64,000 nt of DNA from DATAAZ01 sp036259875 (lineage in GTDB: Bacteria > Actinomycetota > Thermoleophilia > Gaiellales > Gaiellaceae): NCBI GenBank assembly GCA_036259875.1, contig DATAAZ010000075.1:15430-79429 (forward strand), read 5' to 3'. A program made the position numbers and the translations under genes. How positions within the stretch are numbered: position 1 is the stretch's first letter; every line of letters begins with the position of its first letter. The notes under the pieces were generated by a model. The model was given only the letters and a program-made list of their open reading frames with translations, did not search any database and was not told the origin of the DNA. Positions 17,241 to 24,042 of this stretch are shown piece by piece.

Positions 17241-18755
17241 ATGAGCGGGGCGCTGGAGCGGCTCGAACGCGAGCTGAGCGAGCTCGCGAACGCGCCGGTG
17301 ACGCTCGAGCGCCCGCGCGACGCGGCATACGGCGACTACGCGACGAACGTCGCGCTTCGGACGGCGGCGGAGCGCGGCGCGCGGCCGCTCGACCTCGCGG
17401 AGCGGCTCGCCGCGGCCGCTGCCGGACGGCCCGGTATCGAGCGGGCGAGTGCAGCGGCGCCGGGGTTCGTGAACCTCGAGCTCGGCCCTGCGTGGTACGG
17501 CGAGGCGCTGACCGAGATGCTACGGGCGGGGGAGCGCTACGGCGCCGGCGATCCGCGCGTGCGCGAGCGCGTCCAGGTCGAGATGGTCTCTGCAAACCCG
17601 ACCGGGCCGCTTACGGTCGGCTCTGCCCGCAACGGGGCGTACGGCGACTCGGTCGCCCGCTTGCTCGAGCTCGCCGGGCACGAGGTCGAGCGCGAGTACT
17701 ACTTCAACGACGTCGGCCGCCAGATCGAGCTCTTCCGCGCCTCGGTCGAGGCTGTGCGCCGCGGCGAGACACCCCCCGAAGGTGGCTACGTGGGTGACTA
17801 CGTCCGCGAGCTCGCGGCCGAGGACGGCGACCCCGTCGAGCGGACGATCGAGGAGATCAAGGCGGAGCTCCATCGCTTTCGCGTCCACTTCGACAGCTGG
17901 GTCCGCGAGGAGGAGGTCGAGCAGCAGGTGCCCGACGCGCTCGCCCGCCTCGAGACGTACGAGGCCGAAGGGACGCTGTGGGCCAGGACCTCGGCGCACG
18001 GGGACGACAAGGACCGTCCGCTCGTGCGCTCGGCGGATCGGAGCTACCTCTACTTCGCGCGGGACGTCGCCTACTTGCGCGACAAGCTCGAGCGCGCGTT
18101 CGACCGCGCCATCTACGTGCTCGGCGCCGACCACCACGGGTACGCCGCGCGGCTGCGAGCGGCAGCCGCGATGCTCGGCTACGACCCGGACGCGGTCGAG
18201 GTGCTGATCTACCAGCTCGTCCACGTCACCGAGCTCGGAGAGGCGAAGCGGGTCTCGAAGCGCCGCGGGGACGTGGTGTTCCTCCGCGAGCTCCTCGACA
18301 AGATCGGCGTCGACGCGACGCGCTGGTACCTAGTCTCGCGGGGGCACGACCAGACGATCGAGATCGACGTGGAGCTGGCACGTGAGCGAACGGAGAAGAA
18401 CCCCGTCTACTACGTCCAATACGCGCACGCGAGGATCGCCGGGATCCTCCGCAACGCGGGCGACCGCCGCGTGGGCGGCGATCCCGCCCCGGACGTCACC
18501 CGTGAGGAGCGCGAGCTCGTGAAGCAGCTCGCGGAGTTCCCGCGCGTCGCGGCCGAGGCGGCGGAGCGGCGAGCGCCGCACATGATCCCGGTATACGCGA
18601 TCCGCGTCGCGGACGACTTCCACCGGTTCTACCACCATCAGCGTGTCCTCGGGAGCGACGCAGAGGCGTGGCGGCTCGGCCTCTGCCGCGCGACGCAGCT
18701 CGTGATCGCCCGCTCGCTCGACCTGATCGGTGTCGAAGCGCCTGAGCGGATGTAA
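17241..18755 (+). CDS. argS: Arginyl-tRNA synthetase with degenerate HIGH motif
   Basis: A 504-aa class I synthetase charging tRNA-Arg. The catalytic domain begins with MVSANPTGPL near residue 117, but the following HIGH signature reads TVGSARNG, so both histidines are replaced. The KMSKS loop is RVSKRRGD near residue 338 and looks usable. The C-terminal helical anticodon-binding domain (NPVYYVQYAHARI ... FHRFYHHQRVL) is normal, as is the Arg-specific Add1-like N-terminus. It is the only argS in the window, so whether another copy exists is unknown. Confidence 0.93.
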   Translation: MSGALERLERELSELANAPVTLERPRDAAYGDYATNVALRTAAERGARPLDLAERLAAAAAGRPGIERASAAAPGFVNLELGPAWYGEALTEMLRAGERYGAGDPRVRERVQVEMVSANPTGPLTVGSARNGAYGDSVARLLELAGHEVEREYYFNDVGRQIELFRASVEAVRRGETPPEGGYVGDYVRELAAEDGDPVERTIEEIKAELHRFRVHFDSWVREEEVEQQVPDALARLETYEAEGTLWARTSAHGDDKDRPLVRSADRSYLYFARDVAYLRDKLERAFDRAIYVLGADHHGYAARLRAAAAMLGYDPDAVEVLIYQLVHVTELGEAKRVSKRRGDVVFLRELLDKIGVDATRWYLVSRGHDQTIEIDVELARERTEKNPVYYVQYAHARIAGILRNAGDRRVGGDPAPDVTREERELVKQLAEFPRVAAEAAERRAPHMIPVYAIRVADDFHRFYHHQRVLGSDAEAWRLGLCRATQLVIARSLDLIGVEAPERM

Positions 18756-18764
18756 CGGACCCGC

Positions 18765-18951
18765 GCACGCTCGGCGTAGACGCCGCGTGACCGGCTTTTC
18801 GTCGGTCGCCGTGCGCGAGCGCGACGTCGTCCGACTCGGCGAAGTCCTCGCCGGAGTGCCCCTTCGCGACGCCGAGCGCGCGGAGGACGGTCTCGTAGAA
18901 GCGCTCGGACGTGTCGCGCCCGGACGCGCGAATCGTGACGTGGTCGTAGAC
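18765..18951 (-). pseudogene. Remnant of a VOC/glyoxalase-family gene
   Basis: The minus strand reads VYDHVTIRASGRDTSERFYE, TVLRALGVAKGHSGEDFAES and DDVALAHGD, a clear N-terminal half of a VOC-fold protein; it then shifts frame to ATDEKPVTRRL, which continues the same family pattern, and ends at the argS stop region. Only about 62 codons remain, with no proper start codon and at least one frameshift, so it is a decayed fragment. It occupies most of the 294-bp gap between argS and the next gene. Confidence 0.6.
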
Positions 18952-19049
18952 CCGCCGACGATCGCGGAAACGTTCCGCCTGCACGCCGCGCGTTTTTTGC
19001 GTGCGCGCCGAAGCAATAACCTTGGACAGGACAAAGGAGGAAGTGCCAG

Positions 19050-20198
19050 ATGAGCAAGGTGACGATCAGCGCGATCAAAGCCGACGTCGGCGGCTACGTC
19101 GGCCACGGCGACGTCCACCCGGACATGATCGCCGAGGCGCAGAGCCGCGTTCAGGAAGGGATCGCGAACGGCGTCCTGATCGACGGGAAGGTCGGCGCGT
19201 GCGGCGACGACATCAACCTCGTGATGACGCACGAGCACGGCGTCGATGCCGAGGACGTGCACAAGTTCGCCTGGGACACCTTCATGGCCGCCACTCAGGT
19301 CGCGAAGCGCCACCACCTCTACGGTGCCGGGCAGGACCTGCTCGCGGACTCGTTTTCGGGAAACATCCGCGGGGCGGGTCCCGGTGTCGCGGAGATTGAG
19401 ATCGAGGAGCGCCCGTCGGAGCCGATCATCGTCTTCGCGGCTGACAAGACGGAGCCGGGCGCCTGGAACTTCCCGCTCTACAAGATCTTCGCCGACCCCT
19501 TCAACACGGCCGGGCTCGTGATCGACCCGAAGATGCACGCCGGGTTCGCGTTCGAGGTGCACGACCTGATGGAGAACAAGGGCGTCTTCTTCGACTGCCC
19601 GGAGGACGTTTACGACCTGCTCGTCTACATCGGCACGCCGTCGCGCTACGTGATCAAGCACGTGTTCAGGAAGGACAACCGCGACGAGCCCGTCGCCGCC
19701 ACGTCGACGTCGCGCCTCTCGCTGATCGCGGGGCGCTACGTCGGCAAGGACGACCCGATCATGATCGTCCGCTGCCAGAGCGGGCTTCCGGCGGTCGGCG
19801 AGGTGGTCGAGCCGTTCGCGTTCCCGCACATCGTGGCCGGGTGGATGCGCGGCTCGCACCACGGCCCGCTCATGCCGTGCGGCCTCGACTCGAGCCAGCC
19901 GTCGCGCTTCGACGGCCCGCCGCGCGTCGTCGGCATGGGCTTCCAGGTCGCCGACGGGAAGCTCATCGGCCCGCGCGACATGCTCGGGAACAACTCGTTC
20001 GACCGCGCACGCCAGATCGCTCTCGAGGTCACGGACTACATGCGGCGCATGGGACCGTTCGAGCCCGAGCGCCTGCCGCTCGAGGAGATGGAGTACACGA
20101 CGATGCCGGAGGTCGCCGAGAAGCTCGGAGAGCGCTGGCACTCGCTCGCGGAGGCAGACGAGATCACGGTCGCGGCGCCGTCCGCGGACGTCGAGTAG
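19050..20198 (+). CDS. fbp: Fructose-1,6-bisphosphate aldolase/phosphatase (class V FBPase)
   Basis: A 382-aa bifunctional enzyme that condenses triose phosphates to fructose 1,6-bisphosphate and dephosphorylates it to fructose 6-phosphate, making gluconeogenesis unidirectional. Family landmarks: MSKVTISAIKADVGGYVGH with the N-terminal metal site, LVMTHEHG, the DLLADSFSGNIRGAGPG loop, EPGAWNFPLYKIFADPFNTAGL with the Schiff-base/active-site region, and HHGPLMPCGL. It starts at ATG behind an AAAGGAGG ribosome site. The family is best known from Archaea and deep-branching, often thermophilic bacteria. A hairpin terminator follows. Confidence 0.95.
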   Translation: MSKVTISAIKADVGGYVGHGDVHPDMIAEAQSRVQEGIANGVLIDGKVGACGDDINLVMTHEHGVDAEDVHKFAWDTFMAATQVAKRHHLYGAGQDLLADSFSGNIRGAGPGVAEIEIEERPSEPIIVFAADKTEPGAWNFPLYKIFADPFNTAGLVIDPKMHAGFAFEVHDLMENKGVFFDCPEDVYDLLVYIGTPSRYVIKHVFRKDNRDEPVAATSTSRLSLIAGRYVGKDDPIMIVRCQSGLPAVGEVVEPFAFPHIVAGWMRGSHHGPLMPCGLDSSQPSRFDGPPRVVGMGFQVADGKLIGPRDMLGNNSFDRARQIALEVTDYMRRMGPFEPERLPLEEMEYTTMPEVAEKLGERWHSLAEADEITVAAPSADVE

Positions 20199-20218
20199 GA
20201 CTGACGGTTCGTTTTCAG

Positions 20219-20248
20219 CGGGGGACGGCACGCGGCAGCCGTTCCCCG
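20219..20248. terminator. Hairpin between convergent fbp and pilin genes
   Basis: GGGGACGGC pairs with GCCGTTCCCC with one bulged base, and the sequence then runs into GTTTCG. It sits between two genes read toward each other and could terminate both. Confidence 0.55.
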
Positions 20249-20265
20249 TTTCGTGCGCGTGGAGG

Positions 20266-20424
20266 CTAGGTGAAGAAGCCGGCCACTGTTTCGAGCCGCT
20301 CGATGAAGGAATCCGAGAGGACGGCGAACGCCGCGACGATCGCGGGCGCGATGACCGCGAGCACGATCGCGTACTCGCTCATCGTCTGCCCGTCGCTTCG
20401 CCTCCAGACCGAAACCGCCTGCAT
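20266..20424 (-). CDS. Flp/Fap-type pilin subunit
   Basis: A 52-aa prepilin-like peptide (MQAVSVWRRSDGQTMSEYAI...). It has the Flp pattern of a short basic leader, a Gly-Gln-Thr-Met-Ser-Glu-Tyr junction with the conserved Glu-Tyr pair, then one hydrophobic helix (AIVLAVIAPAIVAAFAVL). An AGGAGG ribosome site lies eight bases upstream. Flp pilins build tight-adherence pili or serve as pseudopilins, but no tad/cpa assembly genes are present in the window, so this is an orphan copy. Confidence 0.82.
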   Translation of the reverse strand: MQAVSVWRRSDGQTMSEYAIVLAVIAPAIVAAFAVLSDSFIERLETVAGFFT

Positions 20425-20529
20425 GCGGCCACCTCCTGTCCGGTCGCCGCACACCCGGGGGTCGTGTCTCTCCCCCATTGTCGGGCAGGAGGCCGTTTCG
20501 GCCATCCCCCGCTAGAATGAGCCGCGTTC

Positions 20530-20602
20530 GCGGACGTAGCTCAGTTGGTAGAGCATCAGCTTCCCAAGCTGAGGGTCGCGGGTTCGATCCCCGTCGTCCG
20601 CT
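20530..20602 (+). tRNA. tRNA-Gly (anticodon CCC)
   Basis: A 73-nt cloverleaf: acceptor GCGGACG/CGTCCGC, D arm GCTC...GAGC, anticodon stem TCAGC/GCTGA around loop TTCCCAA (anticodon CCC, reading GGG) and T arm GCGGG TTCGATC CCCGT. The discriminator base is T, as expected for tRNA-Gly, and CCA is not encoded. Its 3' 43 bases are repeated at 22747-22789, marking it as an integration site. Confidence 0.96.
20560..20602 (+). repeat. Left attachment-site copy (attL) inside tRNA-Gly
   Basis: This 43-bp segment runs from the 3' side of the anticodon stem to the discriminator base of tRNA-Gly. It matches 22747-22789 with a single mismatch (position 20590, C versus G in the T arm). Tyrosine-recombinase elements typically use exactly this part of a tRNA gene, restoring the functional tRNA on one side. 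Confidence 0.8.
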
Positions 20603-20612
20603 CTCACGAAAG

Positions 20613-20636
20613 CCCCGCTCCGGCGGGGTTCCCTTT
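20613..20636 (+). terminator. Terminator of the tRNA-Gly gene
   Basis: CCCCGC and GCGGGG form a 6-bp stem with a 4-base loop, followed by TTCCCTTT. It begins 11 bases after the tRNA, just inside the island. Confidence 0.7.
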
Positions 20637-20820
20637 AGCGGAGCCCGGTGCACAGTCGCGGGTCGGGGGCTGCTAGTCAGCTTCTAGTCAGCTTCTCAAC
20701 GCCTGTCAGTGGATCGACGCTGGGCCGGTTCGAGACTGAGAAGCACCGGTTCCACCGCACAGAGCAGCACGGCGCCCATTCGCGCCACGAGCCTCCTCGT
20801 AGAGGACGGGCTTGCCGTTT

Positions 20821-21861
20821 CTATATCTGTTTGATCCGATCCCGATCAGTGTCTAGGGACGATCGTGCTGTCACGCGATCTCTAGAGGGGTTGACCACGC
20901 CTTCGACGGCGCTGCCGCTCCGGATCTCGGCTAGCTCGGCCCACCGATGACGACATCTCTGAAGCGCGCGGCGCGCTTCACCAAGCGCAGCGATCGCAAC
21001 GTCAAGATCTTGGGCGCGGCGCGCTTCACCAAGCGCAGCGATCGCAACGTCAAGATCTTGGTTCAGTTGCTTGATTTGGCTGGAAATAGCCGCCTTCCCC
21101 GCGGAAGACGCGTCTTGATACCCCGCTTTTGCAGCACTGATTAGCCCTTCGATCCCGTCGACGACGGCTTGCGCTTGACAGACGTCGATCGTGGCCGGTC
21201 GGGCGTCGACGGATCCATTGATCCGGTACTCCTCTGATCCATTGTCTGACCTGAGAACCAGCTCAAGCTCCGCTGGAGCTGGCTTGCCGAAGTAGAAGGC
21301 GAACCCGACATAGTCATCGAGGTTCAGTGTGCCAAGCACAACCCGCGTCTTTTGCCACCCCGTGAGTTCGTTCCATGTCGCGGAGTTTGTTGCAGCCTTG
21401 ACTTGAATCTTGATCTCCTCGATGAGTCGCTGCAACTCTGCGTCGTCACCCTGCGCGATTGCTGCCTTGAGGTATGGCAGGCGCTGAGCGATGGCTGTAC
21501 GAAGCTCACTTGCGAACGCTTTGCAGCCAGCCCACATGGCGGCCTGAGGCGTCTCGTCCCGGTCGAAAAGCGCAACGACAAGAAGTACGTACGAAAACAT
21601 CGAGGCTTCCAGCAGGCGAACGCCGAGCGTGCCGAGCGGAAATGGGATCGGGGCGGTTTCGCCACCGCTCATCCTCGCCTTGAGTACGACGCGTGCGTCC
21701 CCGAGCACGGGGCCTCTCACCCCGAGCACATCGTCGCCCTGGTTATGGATTGTCGTGTCGTCAACCCACAGCAGAACCGGCCAGATATACGGCTCAGAGC
21801 CCTCTTCGCTCTCTTTCACGCAGTGGAGTTCGTGCAGAACAAGTGTCACCTCCAGGGCCAT
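20821..21861 (-). CDS. Island-encoded protein of unknown function with internal tandem repeat
   Basis: A 346-aa protein with a strong GGAGGAGG ribosome site before its ATG. The N-terminus (VTLVLHELHCVKESEEGSEP) looks like a beta-sandwich; a hydrophobic segment SMFSYVLLVVALFDRD lies near residue 88, a helical region (KAFASELRTAIAQRLPYLKA ... LIEEIKIQVKAAT) follows, and another beta-rich part has LELVLRSDNGSEEYRINGS. A 16-residue helical unit beginning QDLDVAIAALGEARRA is present twice in a row near residues 267-298. I do not recognise the family. The last 45 residues look less structured and may reflect an altered reading frame. Confidence 0.7.
   Translation of the reverse strand: MALEVTLVLHELHCVKESEEGSEPYIWPVLLWVDDTTIHNQGDDVLGVRGPVLGDARVVLKARMSGGETAPIPFPLGTLGVRLLEASMFSYVLLVVALFDRDETPQAAMWAGCKAFASELRTAIAQRLPYLKAAIAQGDDAELQRLIEEIKIQVKAATNSATWNELTGWQKTRVVLGTLNLDDYVGFAFYFGKPAPAELELVLRSDNGSEEYRINGSVDARPATIDVCQAQAVVDGIEGLISAAKAGYQDASSAGKAAISSQIKQLNQDLDVAIAALGEARRAQDLDVAIAALGEARRALQRCRHRWAELAEIRSGSAVEGVVNPSRDRVTARSSLDTDRDRIKQI
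20966..21061. repeat. Perfect 48-bp tandem duplication within the island gene
   Basis: Two identical 48-bp units (20966-21013 and 21014-21061) lie head to tail. Because 48 is a multiple of three the reading frame is kept and 16 residues are duplicated. Perfect identity implies a recent event. Confidence 0.95.
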
Positions 21862-22185
21862 CTAACCTCCTCCCGTCCGACGACCTGTCGGCGGCGGAAG
21901 TGTTCCGCACCTCGGCCAATCGCGTCAACCAGCACAAGCATCGGCGGCAGCCGATCGCGCCCGCGACGGACGCGACGCGACAAAGGCGTCGCCTTTCCGC
22001 TCGTATCACCGTCGAGCGGGGACGACGCGCTCACCTCGAAGGTTTCGATTCTCAACGCCGTCTTCAGGCCGATCCCGGTTACTCGAGATCGCTCGCGGGC
22101 GAGCGACGGCGATCCCGTACGCAGGCCAAGCCGGATTTGCTCGGCTTGATACGGCCGAACCGGAGGAGCAGGTTCGTGCGACGGC

Positions 22186-22671
22186 TCTTCGAGGAGGCTT
22201 CAGATACGCAGGTGGCTCGAAGCCGTCCTCGTCGCGGGTGGCGCTGTGTTCGTTTCCACGGCGCACACGGCGCCTACCCCATCTCACCGGACCGGGCGCC
22301 GTTGTCTCGACTTCGCATCCGCTTTTTACTTGGACGCTTCCGTCGAACGAGGAGTCGTGGGCGATCTACATCTCGAAGCGGCCTGACACGACGCCGGAGG
22401 GCAAGTTCTACGACGAGAACGTCGAGGATCTCGATCTCTTCCCGGCGGCGAGACGATGTGGTCACCTACGTCGCCGCTGTCCGCCCGCGCGTACTGGTCG
22501 ATCGTCGCGTCCTCGGATCGCGAGACGTTCCAGCTCTACTACAGCGCCCCGATCCCGTTCACGATTCGCGCTCAGGCGCGGATTGCTTCGCTTGCCTTAG
22601 AGCGGTATCTCTTCATCGACAATCTCGACGCGACGGTAGGTGGCGTGCGAATACGCGCGACGTATTCGTAA
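22186..22671 (+). pseudogene. Frameshifted secreted fibronectin-III-like protein relic
   Basis: Read across three frames, the strand gives a signal-peptide-like start (IRRWLEAVLVAGGAVFVSTA), then STSHPLFTWTLPSNEESWAI and YISKRPDTTPEGKFYDENVE, and after a further shift near 22450 PLSARAYWSIVASSDRETFQ and a C-terminus ending RIRATYS before TAA. The spaced Trp/Tyr pattern resembles the repeat units of the large secreted protein at 53390-56350. Two frameshifts and no clear start mean it is broken. It lies inside the island, next to attR. Confidence 0.55.
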
Positions 22672-22746
22672 CGGCCACCATCTCGACGCTCTCGGGTCGC
22701 CGACTCTGGCGTGACCGAGAGAGGGAGCCAGGCGACCGCTTCCCAC

Positions 22747-22789
22747 CTTCCCAAGCTGAGGGTCGCGGGTTCGATCGCCGTCGTCCGCT
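22747..22789 (+). repeat. Right attachment-site copy (attR)
   Basis: A 43-bp copy of the tRNA-Gly 3' end with one substitution. It has no 5' tRNA half and so cannot encode a tRNA. It marks the right border of the inserted segment, 31 bp before the end of the ATP-grasp gene. Confidence 0.8.
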
Positions 22790-22819
22790 TCACGGAGCCC
22801 ACGCAGCCGGGCGTTCTCG

Positions 22820-24037
22820 TTACGCGACGAGGGCGGCGGTCATCGCGAACCCGAGGCTCCGCAGCCGCGATTTACAGCGCTCGACCGCCTCGGCTCGAGT
22901 CTCACCCGCGCCGTACACGATCGCCAGCCGGTAGCTCTCGACGTCGTTCGGCCCCTGCTCGGAGAGCCGGAGGCCGGGGCGAACGAGGATCTCGATCCCG
23001 GGCGTCGGCTCGGGGACCGACTCGACGAACGCGTCGGCGAAGGCTCGCAGCACGTAGCTGACCGCGACGCCGTCGGGGGCGGCGGACCGCCATTCGGGAT
23101 CCCGACCGCACGCGAGCGCGAAGAGGGCGTCGTACGTCGAGCGCCCGTGCACCGCGTCGATCATCGGCGCGAACTGTGAGGCGATTCGACCGTTCACCTC
23201 GATGAGCGTCGGGGGTCCCTCGGCGGGGACGACGAACTCGACGTTGAAGAAGCCGTCGTCGAAGCCGAGCGCGGGAACGACGCGTCGTGCTAGCTCGCCG
23301 AGCTCCGCCTGACGCTCGGTCGGAAGCGCGGAGGGGTACTCGAAGCGCTCGAAGCTGTTCGTCCCCGCATACATGATCGAGTCGGTGATTCCGATGACGG
23401 TCACGCGGCCGCCGAACACGTACCCCTCGAGCGTCACCTCCGCACCGCGCGCGAGCTCCTCGACCAGGAAGCCCTGCACTGCATCCCGCTCGACGCCGGC
23501 AAGCTCGGCGATTCGCGCGTACGCGGCGGCGTAGCCGGACCGGTCGTCGAGCTCGGCGAGCTCGTCCCGGCGGTCGACCCGCCGCGCGCCTTGCGAGAGC
23601 CGGCCGACGACCGGTTTCGCGAACCAGGGCGGCGCGCACGCGGGCGGCGGATCGTTCGCGTCGCGAACGAGCGAGAACTGCGGGGTCGCAGCGGGCACGA
23701 CCGCCCGGTGGATCAGGCGAGCCCGGGCCTTCTGCTGGCAGTTCAGAACCGCTTGCGGCCGCGGTCCCGGTAGCCCGAGGCGCTCGGCGAGGACGGACGC
23801 GAGGAGCGCCGAGCGGTCCTTCGTCGCGACGACGCCGTCCGCACCGGCTCGTGCCGAGCTCGCGAGGAAAGCGCCCGGATCGAAGTCGTCGACCACGTCG
23901 AGATCGGGTCCCGCGTAGCGCACTCGGTAGCGCTCGTCGAGGCCGACCGAGCGGATAAGCGCCCGGTCTCGCTCCTGCGGGCAGACGACGACGATCTCAC
24001 GCCTGGCGCTACCGGAACGGTTCACACGCGGGCCCAT
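22820..24037 (-). CDS. ATP-grasp carboxylate-amine ligase family protein
   Basis: A 405-aa ATP-grasp enzyme; such proteins join a carboxylate, as an acyl phosphate, to an amine or thiol. A pre-ATP-grasp domain (VVVCPQERDRALIRSVGLD, then GVVATKDRSALLASVLAERL) leads to the lid region PPWFAKPVVGRLSQGARRVD and VQGFLVEELARGAEVTLEGY. The metal/ATP residues are in FFNVEFVV and LIEVNGRIASQFAPM near residue 300. ATG was chosen because it falls five bases after the stop of the upstream M24-like gene. The substrate is unknown. Its 3' end is 31 bp from the island border. Confidence 0.85.
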   Translation of the reverse strand: MGPRVNRSGSARREIVVVCPQERDRALIRSVGLDERYRVRYAGPDLDVVDDFDPGAFLASSARAGADGVVATKDRSALLASVLAERLGLPGPRPQAVLNCQQKARARLIHRAVVPAATPQFSLVRDANDPPPACAPPWFAKPVVGRLSQGARRVDRRDELAELDDRSGYAAAYARIAELAGVERDAVQGFLVEELARGAEVTLEGYVFGGRVTVIGITDSIMYAGTNSFERFEYPSALPTERQAELGELARRVVPALGFDDGFFNVEFVVPAEGPPTLIEVNGRIASQFAPMIDAVHGRSTYDALFALACGRDPEWRSAAPDGVAVSYVLRAFADAFVESVPEPTPGIEILVRPGLRLSEQGPNDVESYRLAIVYGAGETRAEAVERCKSRLRSLGFAMTAALVA

Positions 24038-24042
24038 TCCCG

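Larger units (their letters stand above)
20603..22746. mobile_element. 2.2-kb genomic island integrated at tRNA-Gly, no integrase
   Basis: The segment between the two 43-bp repeats is visibly poorer in G+C than its flanks, especially around 21350-21800, and its codon use differs. It carries one plausible intact gene (346 aa, minus strand), a frameshifted secreted-protein relic (plus strand) and long spacers without genes. No integrase, excisionase or replication gene is seen, so it is either a much-reduced remnant of a larger integrative element or a passive element mobilised in trans. Confidence 0.72.

Noticed and set aside
20947..21144. 65-codon plus-strand frame covering the tandem repeat in the island
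   Set aside because: Antisense to the better-supported 346-aa gene; its repeat KRSDRNVKILGAARFT is only the complement of that gene's duplication.
21846..22055. 69-codon minus-strand frame starting MRIETFEVSA upstream of the island gene
   Set aside because: Could be a coupled leader gene (TTG start, overlaps the next ATG), but composition beyond residue 25 is shadow-like and no family is recognised.
22747..22789. Second tRNA-Gly gene
   Set aside because: Only the 3' part of the cloverleaf is present; the acceptor 5' strand and D arm are missing upstream.
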